Source: PS1 clade bacterium
Lineage (GTDB): Bacteria > Pseudomonadota > Alphaproteobacteria > RS24
Assembly (NCBI GenBank): GCA_016779015.1
Contig: JADHOK010000015.1
Coordinates: 1 to 20,148 of the forward strand
DNA: 20,148 bases
Reading direction: 5' to 3'
Shown here: one piece after another, positions 7,261 to 14,590 of the stretch
Numbering within the stretch: position 1 is the first letter of the stretch
How the letters are laid out: every line of letters begins with the position of its first letter
Notes under the pieces: generated by a model
What the model was told of the DNA's origin: nothing
The model's database searches: none
Seen by the model: the letters and a program-made list of their open reading frames with translations, nothing else
Made by a program: the position numbers and the translations under genes

Positions 7261-10200
7261 TTATTCGGCAGGGGCATCGTCTTTAACGCTGCCTTGTACG
7301 GTGTTGCGCATGGCTTCGCGCAAGCCGGAACCGCCGCGTAGTGTGGCAAATCTTTCGCGCAGATAATCGGGCAGATGCAACATGACCGGCACCAAAATCA
7401 GCGTCAAAAGGGTTGAGAAGCCGAGGCCGAAAATAATCGCCGTCGATAGCTGCACCCACCACGCGGCCGTCGGTTCGCCAAATTGCACAGAGCGGTCAAA
7501 TACATTGATAGACGCTTGAATGGCCATGGGAAACAGCCCGATCATGGTGGTGACCGTGGTCAGCAAAATCGGACGCAAGCGCTGGCCCGCGGTCTTTAAA
7601 ATGACATCGACCTTATCCATGCCGGTTTCCAGCAGGCGTTGATACGTATCAATCAGCACGATGGAATTATTGACCACAATACCGGCCAGCGCGACCACGC
7701 CGGTGCCGGTCATAATCACCGAGAATACCTGTCCGGTCAGCACCATGCCCAGCAGCACACCAATGGTCGACAAAACGACGGTAGAGAGCGTCAGCATAGT
7801 GCAATACAGGCTGTTGAACTGCATGAGCAGGATAATGAACATAAGCAGCAGCGAGGCAATCATCGCGCGCACCAGAAAAGCGGCCGCCTCTTCGGCTTCC
7901 TCATTGGCGCCGCGCAGACGCCATTTGACATCCGACGGCACGAAATCTTGCGTGCTCATCCATTGCAGGAAATCATTTTCCAATTCGGTCGCTAGATATT
8001 CCTGACCCGTTTCGGGGTTTATAGCCATCGCCGCTTGCACTTGGATGACGCGCTGGCCGTCAATCCGATTAATGGTGTCGCGTTTTTCAACCGGCTCGCG
8101 TTTGACGAAATTGGTAATCGGCACATTGCCCGCCGGGGTCAAAACCCGCAATTGGTCGAGGCGGTCGAAAGAGCGTGCGTCATAGGGATAGCGCGCGCGA
8201 ATTTCGATTTCATCATCGCTGTCATCGGGGCGGTAATGGCCGATGAGGATGCCGTTGGTCACCAATTGAATGACGTTCCCGACGGTCGCAATATCGGCCT
8301 GAAAACGGCCCGCCGCTTCGCGGTCAACGCTCAAGCTCCATTCAATGCCGGGCAGGGGCAGCGTGTCCTCGACATCGACATAGAGGTCATCGCGCTCTTT
8401 CAAATAGGTGGTCATCATATTAGAGACGGCGGACAGTTTATCGAAGTCCTGACCGGCAATCTCGATTTCAATACCTTTGCCGGCCGGCGGCCCTTGCTCG
8501 GCCTCTTTGACTTCCACTTCGATACCGGCAAAGCGGCGACTGCGCTCGCTAATCTCGCGTATAATCTGGGTCGCCGGCGGGCGCGTTGAGAAATGGGTAA
8601 ACTCGATGCGGATGAGGCCGATTGTGTCGGCCGGAATACGGCCTTCGCCCATGTTTGGCGCGCCGTCACCGCCGCCAATACTCGGCCCGGCTTTCGAAAA
8701 AGCCGACTGGATGCCCGGAATATCGAGGATGATATTCTCCACCAATTTGGTTGCTAAATCGGCTTCTTCAACCGATAGATTGCCGCGCCCTTTGACCAGC
8801 ACATTAGCTTGCCACGGCTCTATCGAGCCGGAAAATTCAACACCATTATTAAATTGCCCATACAGAACAACAACCAGGCTGAGCACCGCCGCAGCCGAGG
8901 TAAGCGTGGCAATCGGCCAGTTCATGCACATTTTCAAAAAGCGCAAATAGCGGCCCGTCATACCTTTCATCTCGCGCACATTAATGCGGCTTTCGCCCGA
9001 AAGGCTCGACAATAATTCGTCGCCTTCTTGCTCCGAGCGACCGACCAGACCGCCAATCACCGGCATGAATAGCATGGCGGTCGCCAGCGAGGCGCTGAGC
9101 AGAATAATCACCGTAATCGGCAGATAAGACATGAATTTGCCGCTGACACCGGGCCAGAATAGCATCGGCCCGAAAGCCGCCAGCGTCGTGCCGGTGGATG
9201 ACAATATCGGCCAGAACATGCGCGACGAGGCCATGGCATAGGCTTCGCGCCGCTCTAGCCCTTCGGCCATTTTGCGGTCGGCATATTCGACCACCACAAT
9301 CGCCCCATCGACCAGAATACCGACCGACAGAATAAAGCCGAACATAATCATCATATTCAGCGTCATGCCCATCAAGTCGACAATCAAAAACCCGACCAGA
9401 AAAGAGGTCGGGATAGACAGCCCAACCAGCAATGCCGAGCGCAGGCCAAGCGCCGCAATGACCAATATCATCACCAGCATAATGGCGTTGGAGATGGAGG
9501 TCTCGAGCGAGCCGATCATCTCGAAAATGAAATTTGAAATATCGGAGGAGAAGTCGATATCGATAGTGTCCGGCCAATCGCCGGTAAATTGGTTCGTCAC
9601 TTCGCGCACTTGCTGCGTGGTCTGCACCACATTGGCGCCGAGGCGTTTAACCACCTCAATCGAAATTGTCGGCTGGCCGTTAAAGCGCGCATAAATGCTC
9701 TGGTCTTTAAAAGTGCGGCGCACTTCGGCGATATCGCTGAGGCGCACCACCGCATCGCCGCGCGTCTTGATGGGCAATTGTCCGACATCGGCTTCGCTTT
9801 CAATCAGCCCGGGCACGGATAGCGAAAACCGGCCTTGCCCGCTATCAATCGCTCCGGCCGGAATAAGCTGGTTGTTGCGCGCCAGCACGTTGTAAAGCTC
9901 GCCCGAGGTGATGTTGTAATTTTCCATGGCGCGCGGGTCGATGATGATTTCCAACACCTCCTCGCGCTGGCCGATAAGATTGGCTTCCAGCACGTTGGGC
10001 ATGCCGGAAATCTTTTCTTTCAGCGCTTTGGCGTGGCGATAAAGTTCGCGCTCGGAAGCGCTGCTGGTCAGATTGACCATAATCACCGGAAACAGGCCGG
10101 CGTTAAACTCGCGCACATCCGGCTCTTCAGCGTCTTCGGGCAGTTCGGGCCGGACTTGGTCCATTTTTTCGCGCACATCCAACAGCGCTTGGTCTTTGTT

Positions 10201-10500
10201 AAAACTGACATCAAACTCCAGCAGCACCGCGCCATAATTTTGCGCCGAGATCGATTGCATTTCCTTAAGGCCGGTGAGCGTTCTCAGCTCCAGCTCCATC
10301 GGCTTGACCAGCAGGCGTTCAGCATCCACCGGCGAAATGCCCGGCAGCACCACACCGACATAGATAATCGGTATCGGAATATCCGGGTCAGCCTCGCGCG
10401 GCAGCGAGATATAAGACGTCAGGCCGCCCAGCAGCAGCGCGACCAAAATGGTCAGCACGGCGCGGCTGCGGTCCATGGCGGCTGTGACGAATTGGAACAT
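7261..10500 (-). CDS. RND efflux transporter, inner-membrane pump subunit
   Basis: This 1079-residue proton-driven pump has the AcrB/MexB architecture: an N-terminal membrane helix (about 13-32), a large periplasmic loop (about 33-335), helices TM2-6 (about 336-485), TM7 (about 529-548), a second periplasmic loop (about 550-875) and a final helix bundle ending near 1045. SLPREADPDIPIP (32-44) and GSLETSISNAIMLVM (330-344) are typical. In TM4 the AcrB pair D407-D408 reads D398-G399 (GILVDGAIVVVEYAD), and in TM10 the K940 position is N944 (GIVVNNSIVLID). Such variants occur in RND subfamilies distant from AcrB, so drug specificity should not be assumed. Its ATG shares bases with the stop of the adaptor gene (TAATG), indicating coupling. 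No TolC-type gene is nearby, so the outer-membrane partner must be encoded elsewhere. Confidence 0.95.
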   Translation of the reverse strand: MFQFVTAAMDRSRAVLTILVALLLGGLTSYISLPREADPDIPIPIIYVGVVLPGISPVDAERLLVKPMELELRTLTGLKEMQSISAQNYGAVLLEFDVSFNKDQALLDVREKMDQVRPELPEDAEEPDVREFNAGLFPVIMVNLTSSASERELYRHAKALKEKISGMPNVLEANLIGQREEVLEIIIDPRAMENYNITSGELYNVLARNNQLIPAGAIDSGQGRFSLSVPGLIESEADVGQLPIKTRGDAVVRLSDIAEVRRTFKDQSIYARFNGQPTISIEVVKRLGANVVQTTQQVREVTNQFTGDWPDTIDIDFSSDISNFIFEMIGSLETSISNAIMLVMILVIAALGLRSALLVGLSIPTSFLVGFLIVDLMGMTLNMMIMFGFILSVGILVDGAIVVVEYADRKMAEGLERREAYAMASSRMFWPILSSTGTTLAAFGPMLFWPGVSGKFMSYLPITVIILLSASLATAMLFMPVIGGLVGRSEQEGDELLSSLSGESRINVREMKGMTGRYLRFLKMCMNWPIATLTSAAAVLSLVVVLYGQFNNGVEFSGSIEPWQANVLVKGRGNLSVEEADLATKLVENIILDIPGIQSAFSKAGPSIGGGDGAPNMGEGRIPADTIGLIRIEFTHFSTRPPATQIIREISERSRRFAGIEVEVKEAEQGPPAGKGIEIEIAGQDFDKLSAVSNMMTTYLKERDDLYVDVEDTLPLPGIEWSLSVDREAAGRFQADIATVGNVIQLVTNGILIGHYRPDDSDDEIEIRARYPYDARSFDRLDQLRVLTPAGNVPITNFVKREPVEKRDTINRIDGQRVIQVQAAMAINPETGQEYLATELENDFLQWMSTQDFVPSDVKWRLRGANEEAEEAAAFLVRAMIASLLLMFIILLMQFNSLYCTMLTLSTVVLSTIGVLLGMVLTGQVFSVIMTGTGVVALAGIVVNNSIVLIDTYQRLLETGMDKVDVILKTAGQRLRPILLTTVTTMIGLFPMAIQASINVFDRSVQFGEPTAAWWVQLSTAIIFGLGFSTLLTLILVPVMLHLPDYLRERFATLRGGSGLREAMRNTVQGSVKDDAPAE

Positions 10501-11675
10501 TATTGCATCACCTCGGAGCTTTCGGTTTCAGCCGATGCGGCTTCTGCCACAGGCAGAATTTCAAAATCGACCTCGCGGCCGTCGCGCGTATATTCGCCGC
10601 CCCGCATAATCACCAATTCGGATGCGGCGAGGCCGGTGACCACGGCGCCGTCTTGGTCGTCGGCGATGACCTGCACCGGCCGGATGGTGACGCGGCCATT
10701 ATCGATAACGCGCACGCCGAGGCGACCGTCGCCGGCCAGTGTCAGCACGCTTTGCGGTACGCGGCTGGCAACGACTTCGCCGGCATTGATAATCAATTCG
10801 GCGGTCATGCCATCGCGCAATAGGAGGTCTTTATTCGGCACTTCCAGCTCGACGCGGAAAGTCCGCGTGGTCAGGTTCGGCGTTTCGGCGATATAGCGGA
10901 TTTTGCCCGCCGCAAGCTCGCCGGTAGACATTTTGGCGGTGCCGCGCGCGCCGACGGAAACGCGGTTAATCTGGTTCTCGGCCACATAGCCGACAATCAG
11001 CAGCGGGTCTTTGTCGATAATCGTGCCGCAGGGCTGGCCCGGCGACATAAAATGCCCGATTTTTACCGGCTGGCGGTCGAGAATGCCGTCAAACGGCGCG
11101 CGGATTTTGGTCCGCTCCAGCTCCACCAAAGCGGCTTTCACCGCCGCGATGGAGGCGTCGAAATTGGCTTGCGCGGCGGCCATTTGGCTTTTTGACATAT
11201 GCCCTTGCTGCACCAGCGTGCGCGCCGCATTGACTTCCAGCTTGCGGGCATCGCGTTGGGCGCGGGCTTGCGCCAGTTGCGCCTCGCGCGCCCCGACATC
11301 GATGCGGCAGATAATCTGGCCTTTTTGCACAAACGCGCCCTTTTCCACCGGCAGGCTGCTGATTGTGCCGCCGGTTTCTGACGCTACGGTCACAACCTTG
11401 TCGGCCTCGCTGCGCGCCTGCAGCACGATGGTGTTGGGGTAGGCGCGCGCCACAATCTCCTGCACCACGACTTTAAAATTGCGCGCGGCGGGGTTGGTGG
11501 TGCTAATCGGCTTGGCCGCTTCCACCGTCTCGGTGTTGAAAAGCACACCACTGGCGAGCCACACGATTAACGCCAAAAAGACGAAAATCGCGGTGCTGAT
11601 GGGGCTGATAAGCCGCCGCCTTGGCTTGCTTTCGACGACAGGTTGGGTGTCGTGATCGTCAGGGTTAAATTCCAT
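10500..11675 (-). CDS. RND efflux periplasmic adaptor (membrane fusion protein)
   Basis: This 391-residue adaptor would link the pump encoded by the next gene to an outer-membrane channel. A short charged cytoplasmic tail is followed by one hydrophobic anchor (about 22-46), with no lipobox cysteine. Next come a lipoyl/barrel-sandwich half (TGGTISSLPVEKGAFVQKGQ), a short alpha-helical hairpin rich in A, Q and R (about residues 130-185) and the returning half IRAPFDGILDRQPVKIGHFM. A beta-barrel domain and a membrane-proximal domain (NKDLLLRDGMTAELIINAG onward) follow. The C-terminus ends in an acidic S/E-rich tail. The ATG at 11675 has a GGGGAAG ribosome site upstream. It is first in the two-gene operon and its TAA overlaps the pump ATG. 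It faces away from the DUF1330 gene across a 191-nt gap. Confidence 0.94.
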   Translation of the reverse strand: MEFNPDDHDTQPVVESKPRRRLISPISTAIFVFLALIVWLASGVLFNTETVEAAKPISTTNPAARNFKVVVQEIVARAYPNTIVLQARSEADKVVTVASETGGTISSLPVEKGAFVQKGQIICRIDVGAREAQLAQARAQRDARKLEVNAARTLVQQGHMSKSQMAAAQANFDASIAAVKAALVELERTKIRAPFDGILDRQPVKIGHFMSPGQPCGTIIDKDPLLIVGYVAENQINRVSVGARGTAKMSTGELAAGKIRYIAETPNLTTRTFRVELEVPNKDLLLRDGMTAELIINAGEVVASRVPQSVLTLAGDGRLGVRVIDNGRVTIRPVQVIADDQDGAVVTGLAASELVIMRGGEYTRDGREVDFEILPVAEAASAETESSEVMQ

Positions 11676-11700
11676 TTATTTTCGCTTCCCCTAGTGCCTC

Positions 11701-11711
11701 TTATATATAAC
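11701..11711 (-). promoter_or_regulatory. Possible -10 region of the RND operon (palindromic TTATATATAA)
   Basis: Positions 11701-11710 are a perfect 10-bp A/T palindrome. On the minus strand GTTATATA (11711-11704) resembles GCTANAWC and sits 29 nt before the adaptor start, a sensible distance. I see no good -35 element, and because the box is symmetric it could serve either strand. Confidence 0.3.
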
Positions 11712-11730
11712 GCAAAAATCCGAAATTTCT

Positions 11731-11752
11731 GCCCTTTGGGGGCGCTTTTTTT
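11731..11752 (+). terminator. Weak terminator- or attenuator-like hairpin with T run
   Basis: GCCC (11731-11734) can pair with GGGC (11740-11743) around a 5-nt loop, followed closely by seven T residues (11746-11752) on the plus strand. No gene on the plus strand ends upstream, so if real it would act on the leader of the DUF1330 gene or on a transcript antisense to the RND operon. The 4-bp stem is short. Confidence 0.25.
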
Positions 11753-11756
11753 CGTT

Positions 11757-11780
11757 ACCCGCGTTAGACTGTCTGCGGGT
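11757..11780. promoter_or_regulatory. Inverted repeat ACCCGC-N12-GCGGGT, possible operator or hairpin
   Basis: ACCCGC (11757-11762) and GCGGGT (11775-11780) are perfect inverted repeats; the spacer contains AGA-CTG-TCT, which can also pair. It lies in the gap between the divergent RND operon and DUF1330 gene. It may bind a regulator of the efflux operon or fold in the DUF1330 leader. No regulator gene is adjacent, so this is a pattern only. Confidence 0.35.
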
Positions 11781-11866
11781 TACACAAATTCTACGGCCAT
11801 GTCATCGGTTAGGCGAACGCGTGTTGGGTTTTTTTGACGGTCGAAACGACGCAGGAGGACAAATCA

Positions 11867-12280
11867 ATGAAAGTTGAAAACGCGGTAATGCCGACCGAGG
11901 CGCAGCTTAAAGGGTTTTCAGAAAACGATCACGGCAACGCCATATCCATGGTTAACCTGTTAAAATTCAGAGAGAAAGCCGAATATCCGGAAGACCATGA
12001 ATGGCACGGCAAGGATATGAGCGGTGCCGAGGCCTATGCGCTTTACAGCGACGGCATTCGCAAAATCATTGAAGGGCTGGGCGGTGAGATGCGGTTTGGC
12101 GGCAAGGTTGAGCGGCTGATGCTGGGCGAGGTGGAGGAATTGTGGGATGTTGTGGCGATTGCCAAATATCCCAACCGCCAAGCCATGTTTGAGATGATGT
12201 TCTCACCCGAATATGCCGAAATTGCCGTGCACCGCGAAGCCGGTCTGGCCGGCCAGCTGAACATTGAAACGACCGAGTAG
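11867..12280 (+). CDS. DUF1330 family protein (small dimeric alpha/beta-barrel type)
   Basis: This 137-residue protein matches the DUF1330 pattern: an N-terminal strand SMVNLLKFR (28-36), a middle AYALYSDGIRKIIEGLGG region, then WDVVAIAKYPNRQAMFEMM followed by the signature SPEYAEIAVHREAGLAGQ near the C-terminus. The family adopts a ferredoxin-like dimeric fold and has no settled general function. I chose the ATG at 11867 because AGGAGG lies 7 nt upstream; an in-frame start at 11834 has no such site. It is transcribed alone, divergently from the RND operon and convergently with the fadH-like gene, with several hairpins in the downstream gap. The long leader (up to 191 nt) holds a T-run hairpin and an inverted repeat. 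No signal peptide is seen. Confidence 0.85.
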   Translation: MKVENAVMPTEAQLKGFSENDHGNAISMVNLLKFREKAEYPEDHEWHGKDMSGAEAYALYSDGIRKIIEGLGGEMRFGGKVERLMLGEVEELWDVVAIAKYPNRQAMFEMMFSPEYAEIAVHREAGLAGQLNIETTE

Positions 12281-12291
12281 TCCCGGGGTGG

Positions 12292-12305
12292 GGGGCGAAA
12301 GCCCC
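12292..12305 (+). terminator. GGGGC-GAAA-GCCCC hairpin after the DUF1330 gene
   Basis: A perfect 5-bp all-GC stem with a stable GAAA tetraloop begins 11 nt after the stop codon at 12280. No T run follows, so it may terminate weakly, protect the 3' end, or work together with the second hairpin at 12332-12352. Confidence 0.4.
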
Positions 12306-12327
12306 AAATCTCTATGCGGCTATGAAC

Positions 12328-12361
12328 ACGCTCAACGGCCTTTGGCCGTTGACGCCCCGTT
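12328..12361. repeat. Palindromic intergenic element, copy 1
   Basis: The 34-nt element begins ACGCTCAAC and ends GTTGACGCCCCGTT. Its core forms a perfect 9-bp stem, TCAACGGCC (12332-12340) with GGCCGTTGA (12344-12352), around a TTT loop. A second copy with identical flanks (9 and 14 nt) but a different core is at 16426-16458. It lies between the convergent DUF1330 and fadH-like genes and could act as a bidirectional terminator or be a dispersed repeat of the REP kind. Confidence 0.7.
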
Positions 12362-12377
12362 AATCTTTTGAACTACC

Positions 12378-12397
12378 CCGCCGCTAAATGGCGGCGG
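12378..12397 (-). terminator. GC-rich hairpin overlapping the fadH-like stop codon
   Basis: CCGCCGC (12378-12384) pairs with GCGGCGG (12391-12397) around a 6-nt loop that includes part of the stop codon. There is no downstream T run on the minus strand. Part of the pairing may simply reflect the alanine-rich codons at the protein end. Confidence 0.3.
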
Positions 12398-14474
12398 CGC
12401 GCTCGCTGGCCTGTTTAATCGCCGTCTTGGCGTCCAGTTCGGCCGCTTCATAAGCGCCGCCGACCAGTTCGACCGAGACGCCTTTGGCCGCCAGCGCATC
12501 GTGCAATTCGCGCAGCGGCTCCTGACCGGCGCAAATAATCACCGTATCGACATCGAGGATATCCGGCTTGCCATTGGCGATAATGTGCAGGCCCGCATCG
12601 TCAATCTTTTGATACTCAATCGCGTTCATCATTTTAACGCCGCGGCGTTGCAGCGTCAGGCGGTGCGTCCAGCCGGTGGTTTTGCCGAGGCCTTTACCGA
12701 CCGAGGTGTCTTTTCTTTGCATCAGAAAAATCTCGCGATCGGCGGCGGCGACCTGAGGCTCCACACCGGTCACGCCGCCGCGCGGATGGTTTTCAAAATC
12801 GACGCCCCATTCCTTGGCGAAGACGGCTTTGTCGAGCGCGCCCGACGGGCCGTCATGCGAGATGGTGTCGGCGACATCAAAGCCGATGCCTCCGGCGCCC
12901 ATAATCGCCACTTTTTTGCCGACCTGCTTGGTGCCTTTCAAGACGTCGATATAGCTGGCCACTTTTGCATGGGTGATACCCTCAATATGCGGCATACGCG
13001 GGGTGATGCCGGTGGCGACCACGACATGGTCAAAACCGCTCTCCTCCAGCATTTTTGTGTCAACGCGGGTGTTGAGCTTGAGCGCGATGCCCAGCTTCTC
13101 AATCATCCGCCCGTAATAGCGCAGCGTCTCATAAAACTCCTCCTTTCCCGGCACCAGCTTGGCGAGGTTGAACTGCCCGCCAATCTCATCGGCTGCATCG
13201 AACAGCGAGACTTTATGCCCGCGCTCAGCGGCGACGGTCGCATAAGCCAGACCGGCAGGCCCGGCCCCGATAACGGCGATGCGCTTCGGCGTTGGCGTCG
13301 GCTCATAATTCAGCAGCGTCTCGTGACAGGCGCGCGGATTGACCAGACAGCTTGTCGTCTTGCCGCCAAATGTATGGTCGAGGCAGGCTTGGTTACAGGC
13401 GATGCAGGTGTTGATCTCATCGGCGCGGTCTTCCGCCGCTTTCAGCATAAAGGCGCTGTCAGCCAGCATCGGGCGCGCCATAGAGACGAGGTCGGCTTCG
13501 CCCGCCGCCAGCACATCTTCGGCGACTTGCGGCATGTTGATACGGTTGGAGGTGATGACCGGAATCGACACCTCTTTGCGCAGGCGACCGGTCACCGAGG
13601 TGAAAGCGGCGCGCGGCACCATAGTGGCGATGGTCGGAACGGCGCTTTCGTGCCAGGTGAAATGGGTCGAGACAATCGACACGCCGACTTTCTCAAGCTC
13701 GCGCGCCAGCTCCGCCACTTCCTCCCAGCTCATGCCGCCTTGCAGCATATCCATGGCGGCGATGCGGAAGATGATGATGAAATCATCGCCAACCGCTTCG
13801 CGGCAGCGCTTGGCAACAGCGAGCGGAAAGCGCATGCGGTTGTTGTAAGAGCCGCCCCATTGGTCGGTGCGCTGATTGGTTTTCTCGACCAGAAAAGTCG
13901 ATAGCAAATAACCGGCCGAGCCGATAATCTCGACCCCGTCATAACCGGCCTTTTTGGCCATGGCGGCGCAATGGGCGTGGTCGGCAATCTGTTTTTCAAT
14001 GCCCGCTTCGTCCAGCTCGCGCGGCGCAAAGGCACCGATGCGCGACTTCACCGGCGACGGGGCGACCGCCATATCATTATAAGCCAGCGGCCCCATATGC
14101 AGAATTTGCATGACGAATTTGCAATCGGGCGCGGCGTCATGCACCGCCTTGGTGACGATGGCGTGGCCTTCGACTTCCTTCTCGTTTTGCAATTTAGACG
14201 CGGCGAATACCTCATTGCCGTCGCCGTCTTTCATGGTCATGCCGCCTTCCGGATTGGGCGCGATGCCGCCGGTGATAATCATGCCGACGCCGCCAGCCGC
14301 GCGCTCGGCATAATAAGCCGCCATGCGCTCAAAACCGTCGGGCAGTTCTTCCAGCCCGGTATGCATGGACCCCATAATCGAGCGGTTTTTAATCACCGTA
14401 TGACCAAGCTCCAACGGCGTAAACAGCCGCGCATATTTCTCGTGACCCGGTAAAATTTTCTCTGCAGCACTCAT
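12384..14474 (-). CDS. fadH: 2,4-dienoyl-CoA reductase (NADPH), FadH type
   Basis: This 696-residue iron-sulfur flavoprotein is predicted to reduce 2,4-dienoyl-CoA during oxidation of polyunsaturated fatty acids. The N-terminal old-yellow-enzyme barrel (about 13-350) begins FTPLELGHTVIKNRSIMGSM and has Y189 (GSAGYLLSTF) and H275 (WHES), spaced 86 residues apart like the E. coli FadH catalytic pair Y166/H252. The 4Fe-4S ligands are C357, C360, C364 and C376 (CIACNQACLDHTFGG...SC). The C-terminal half holds an FAD-binding motif VIGAGPAG (401-408) and an NADPH-binding MGAGGIG (525-531). The length slightly exceeds E. coli FadH (672). AAGGAG lies 7 nt before the ATG. It stands alone, divergent from ggt. 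A related trimethylamine dehydrogenase-like or xenobiotic reductase role is less likely given the close match in SMHTGLEELPDG and PGKEEFYETLRYY. Confidence 0.92.
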   Translation of the reverse strand: MSAAEKILPGHEKYARLFTPLELGHTVIKNRSIMGSMHTGLEELPDGFERMAAYYAERAAGGVGMIITGGIAPNPEGGMTMKDGDGNEVFAASKLQNEKEVEGHAIVTKAVHDAAPDCKFVMQILHMGPLAYNDMAVAPSPVKSRIGAFAPRELDEAGIEKQIADHAHCAAMAKKAGYDGVEIIGSAGYLLSTFLVEKTNQRTDQWGGSYNNRMRFPLAVAKRCREAVGDDFIIIFRIAAMDMLQGGMSWEEVAELARELEKVGVSIVSTHFTWHESAVPTIATMVPRAAFTSVTGRLRKEVSIPVITSNRINMPQVAEDVLAAGEADLVSMARPMLADSAFMLKAAEDRADEINTCIACNQACLDHTFGGKTTSCLVNPRACHETLLNYEPTPTPKRIAVIGAGPAGLAYATVAAERGHKVSLFDAADEIGGQFNLAKLVPGKEEFYETLRYYGRMIEKLGIALKLNTRVDTKMLEESGFDHVVVATGITPRMPHIEGITHAKVASYIDVLKGTKQVGKKVAIMGAGGIGFDVADTISHDGPSGALDKAVFAKEWGVDFENHPRGGVTGVEPQVAAADREIFLMQRKDTSVGKGLGKTTGWTHRLTLQRRGVKMMNAIEYQKIDDAGLHIIANGKPDILDVDTVIICAGQEPLRELHDALAAKGVSVELVGGAYEAAELDAKTAIKQASERAAAI

Positions 14475-14521
14475 TTTCGTCTCCTTGATTGGCAGAGATG
14501 GTAGGGCGAAGGGCGGGGTTC

Positions 14522-14540
14522 GGCAAGTCTATCGCTTGCC
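14522..14540. promoter_or_regulatory. Inverted repeat GGCAAG-N7-CTTGCC between fadH-like gene and ggt
   Basis: Perfect 6-bp arms (14522-14527 and 14535-14540) lie in the 116-nt divergent gap, 51 nt before the ggt start and 48 nt upstream of the fadH-like start. The position suits an operator controlling one or both genes. I see no clear sigma-70 boxes to anchor it. Confidence 0.35.
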
Positions 14541-14590
14541 CCAATCGCCATAAATGTTAGAGTTTACGCCAGTAATAAAAAGGAAACGCA

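Noticed and set aside
9835..10896. Plus-strand open frame (353 codons) across the pump/adaptor junction
   Set aside because: Antisense to both RND genes, with no ribosome site or family signature.
12501..13904. Long plus-strand open frame (467 codons) opposite the fadH-like gene
   Set aside because: It lies wholly antisense to a full-length, motif-complete FadH-type gene; its translation is rich in H, R and Q with no family pattern, as expected for a shadow frame in G+C-rich DNA.
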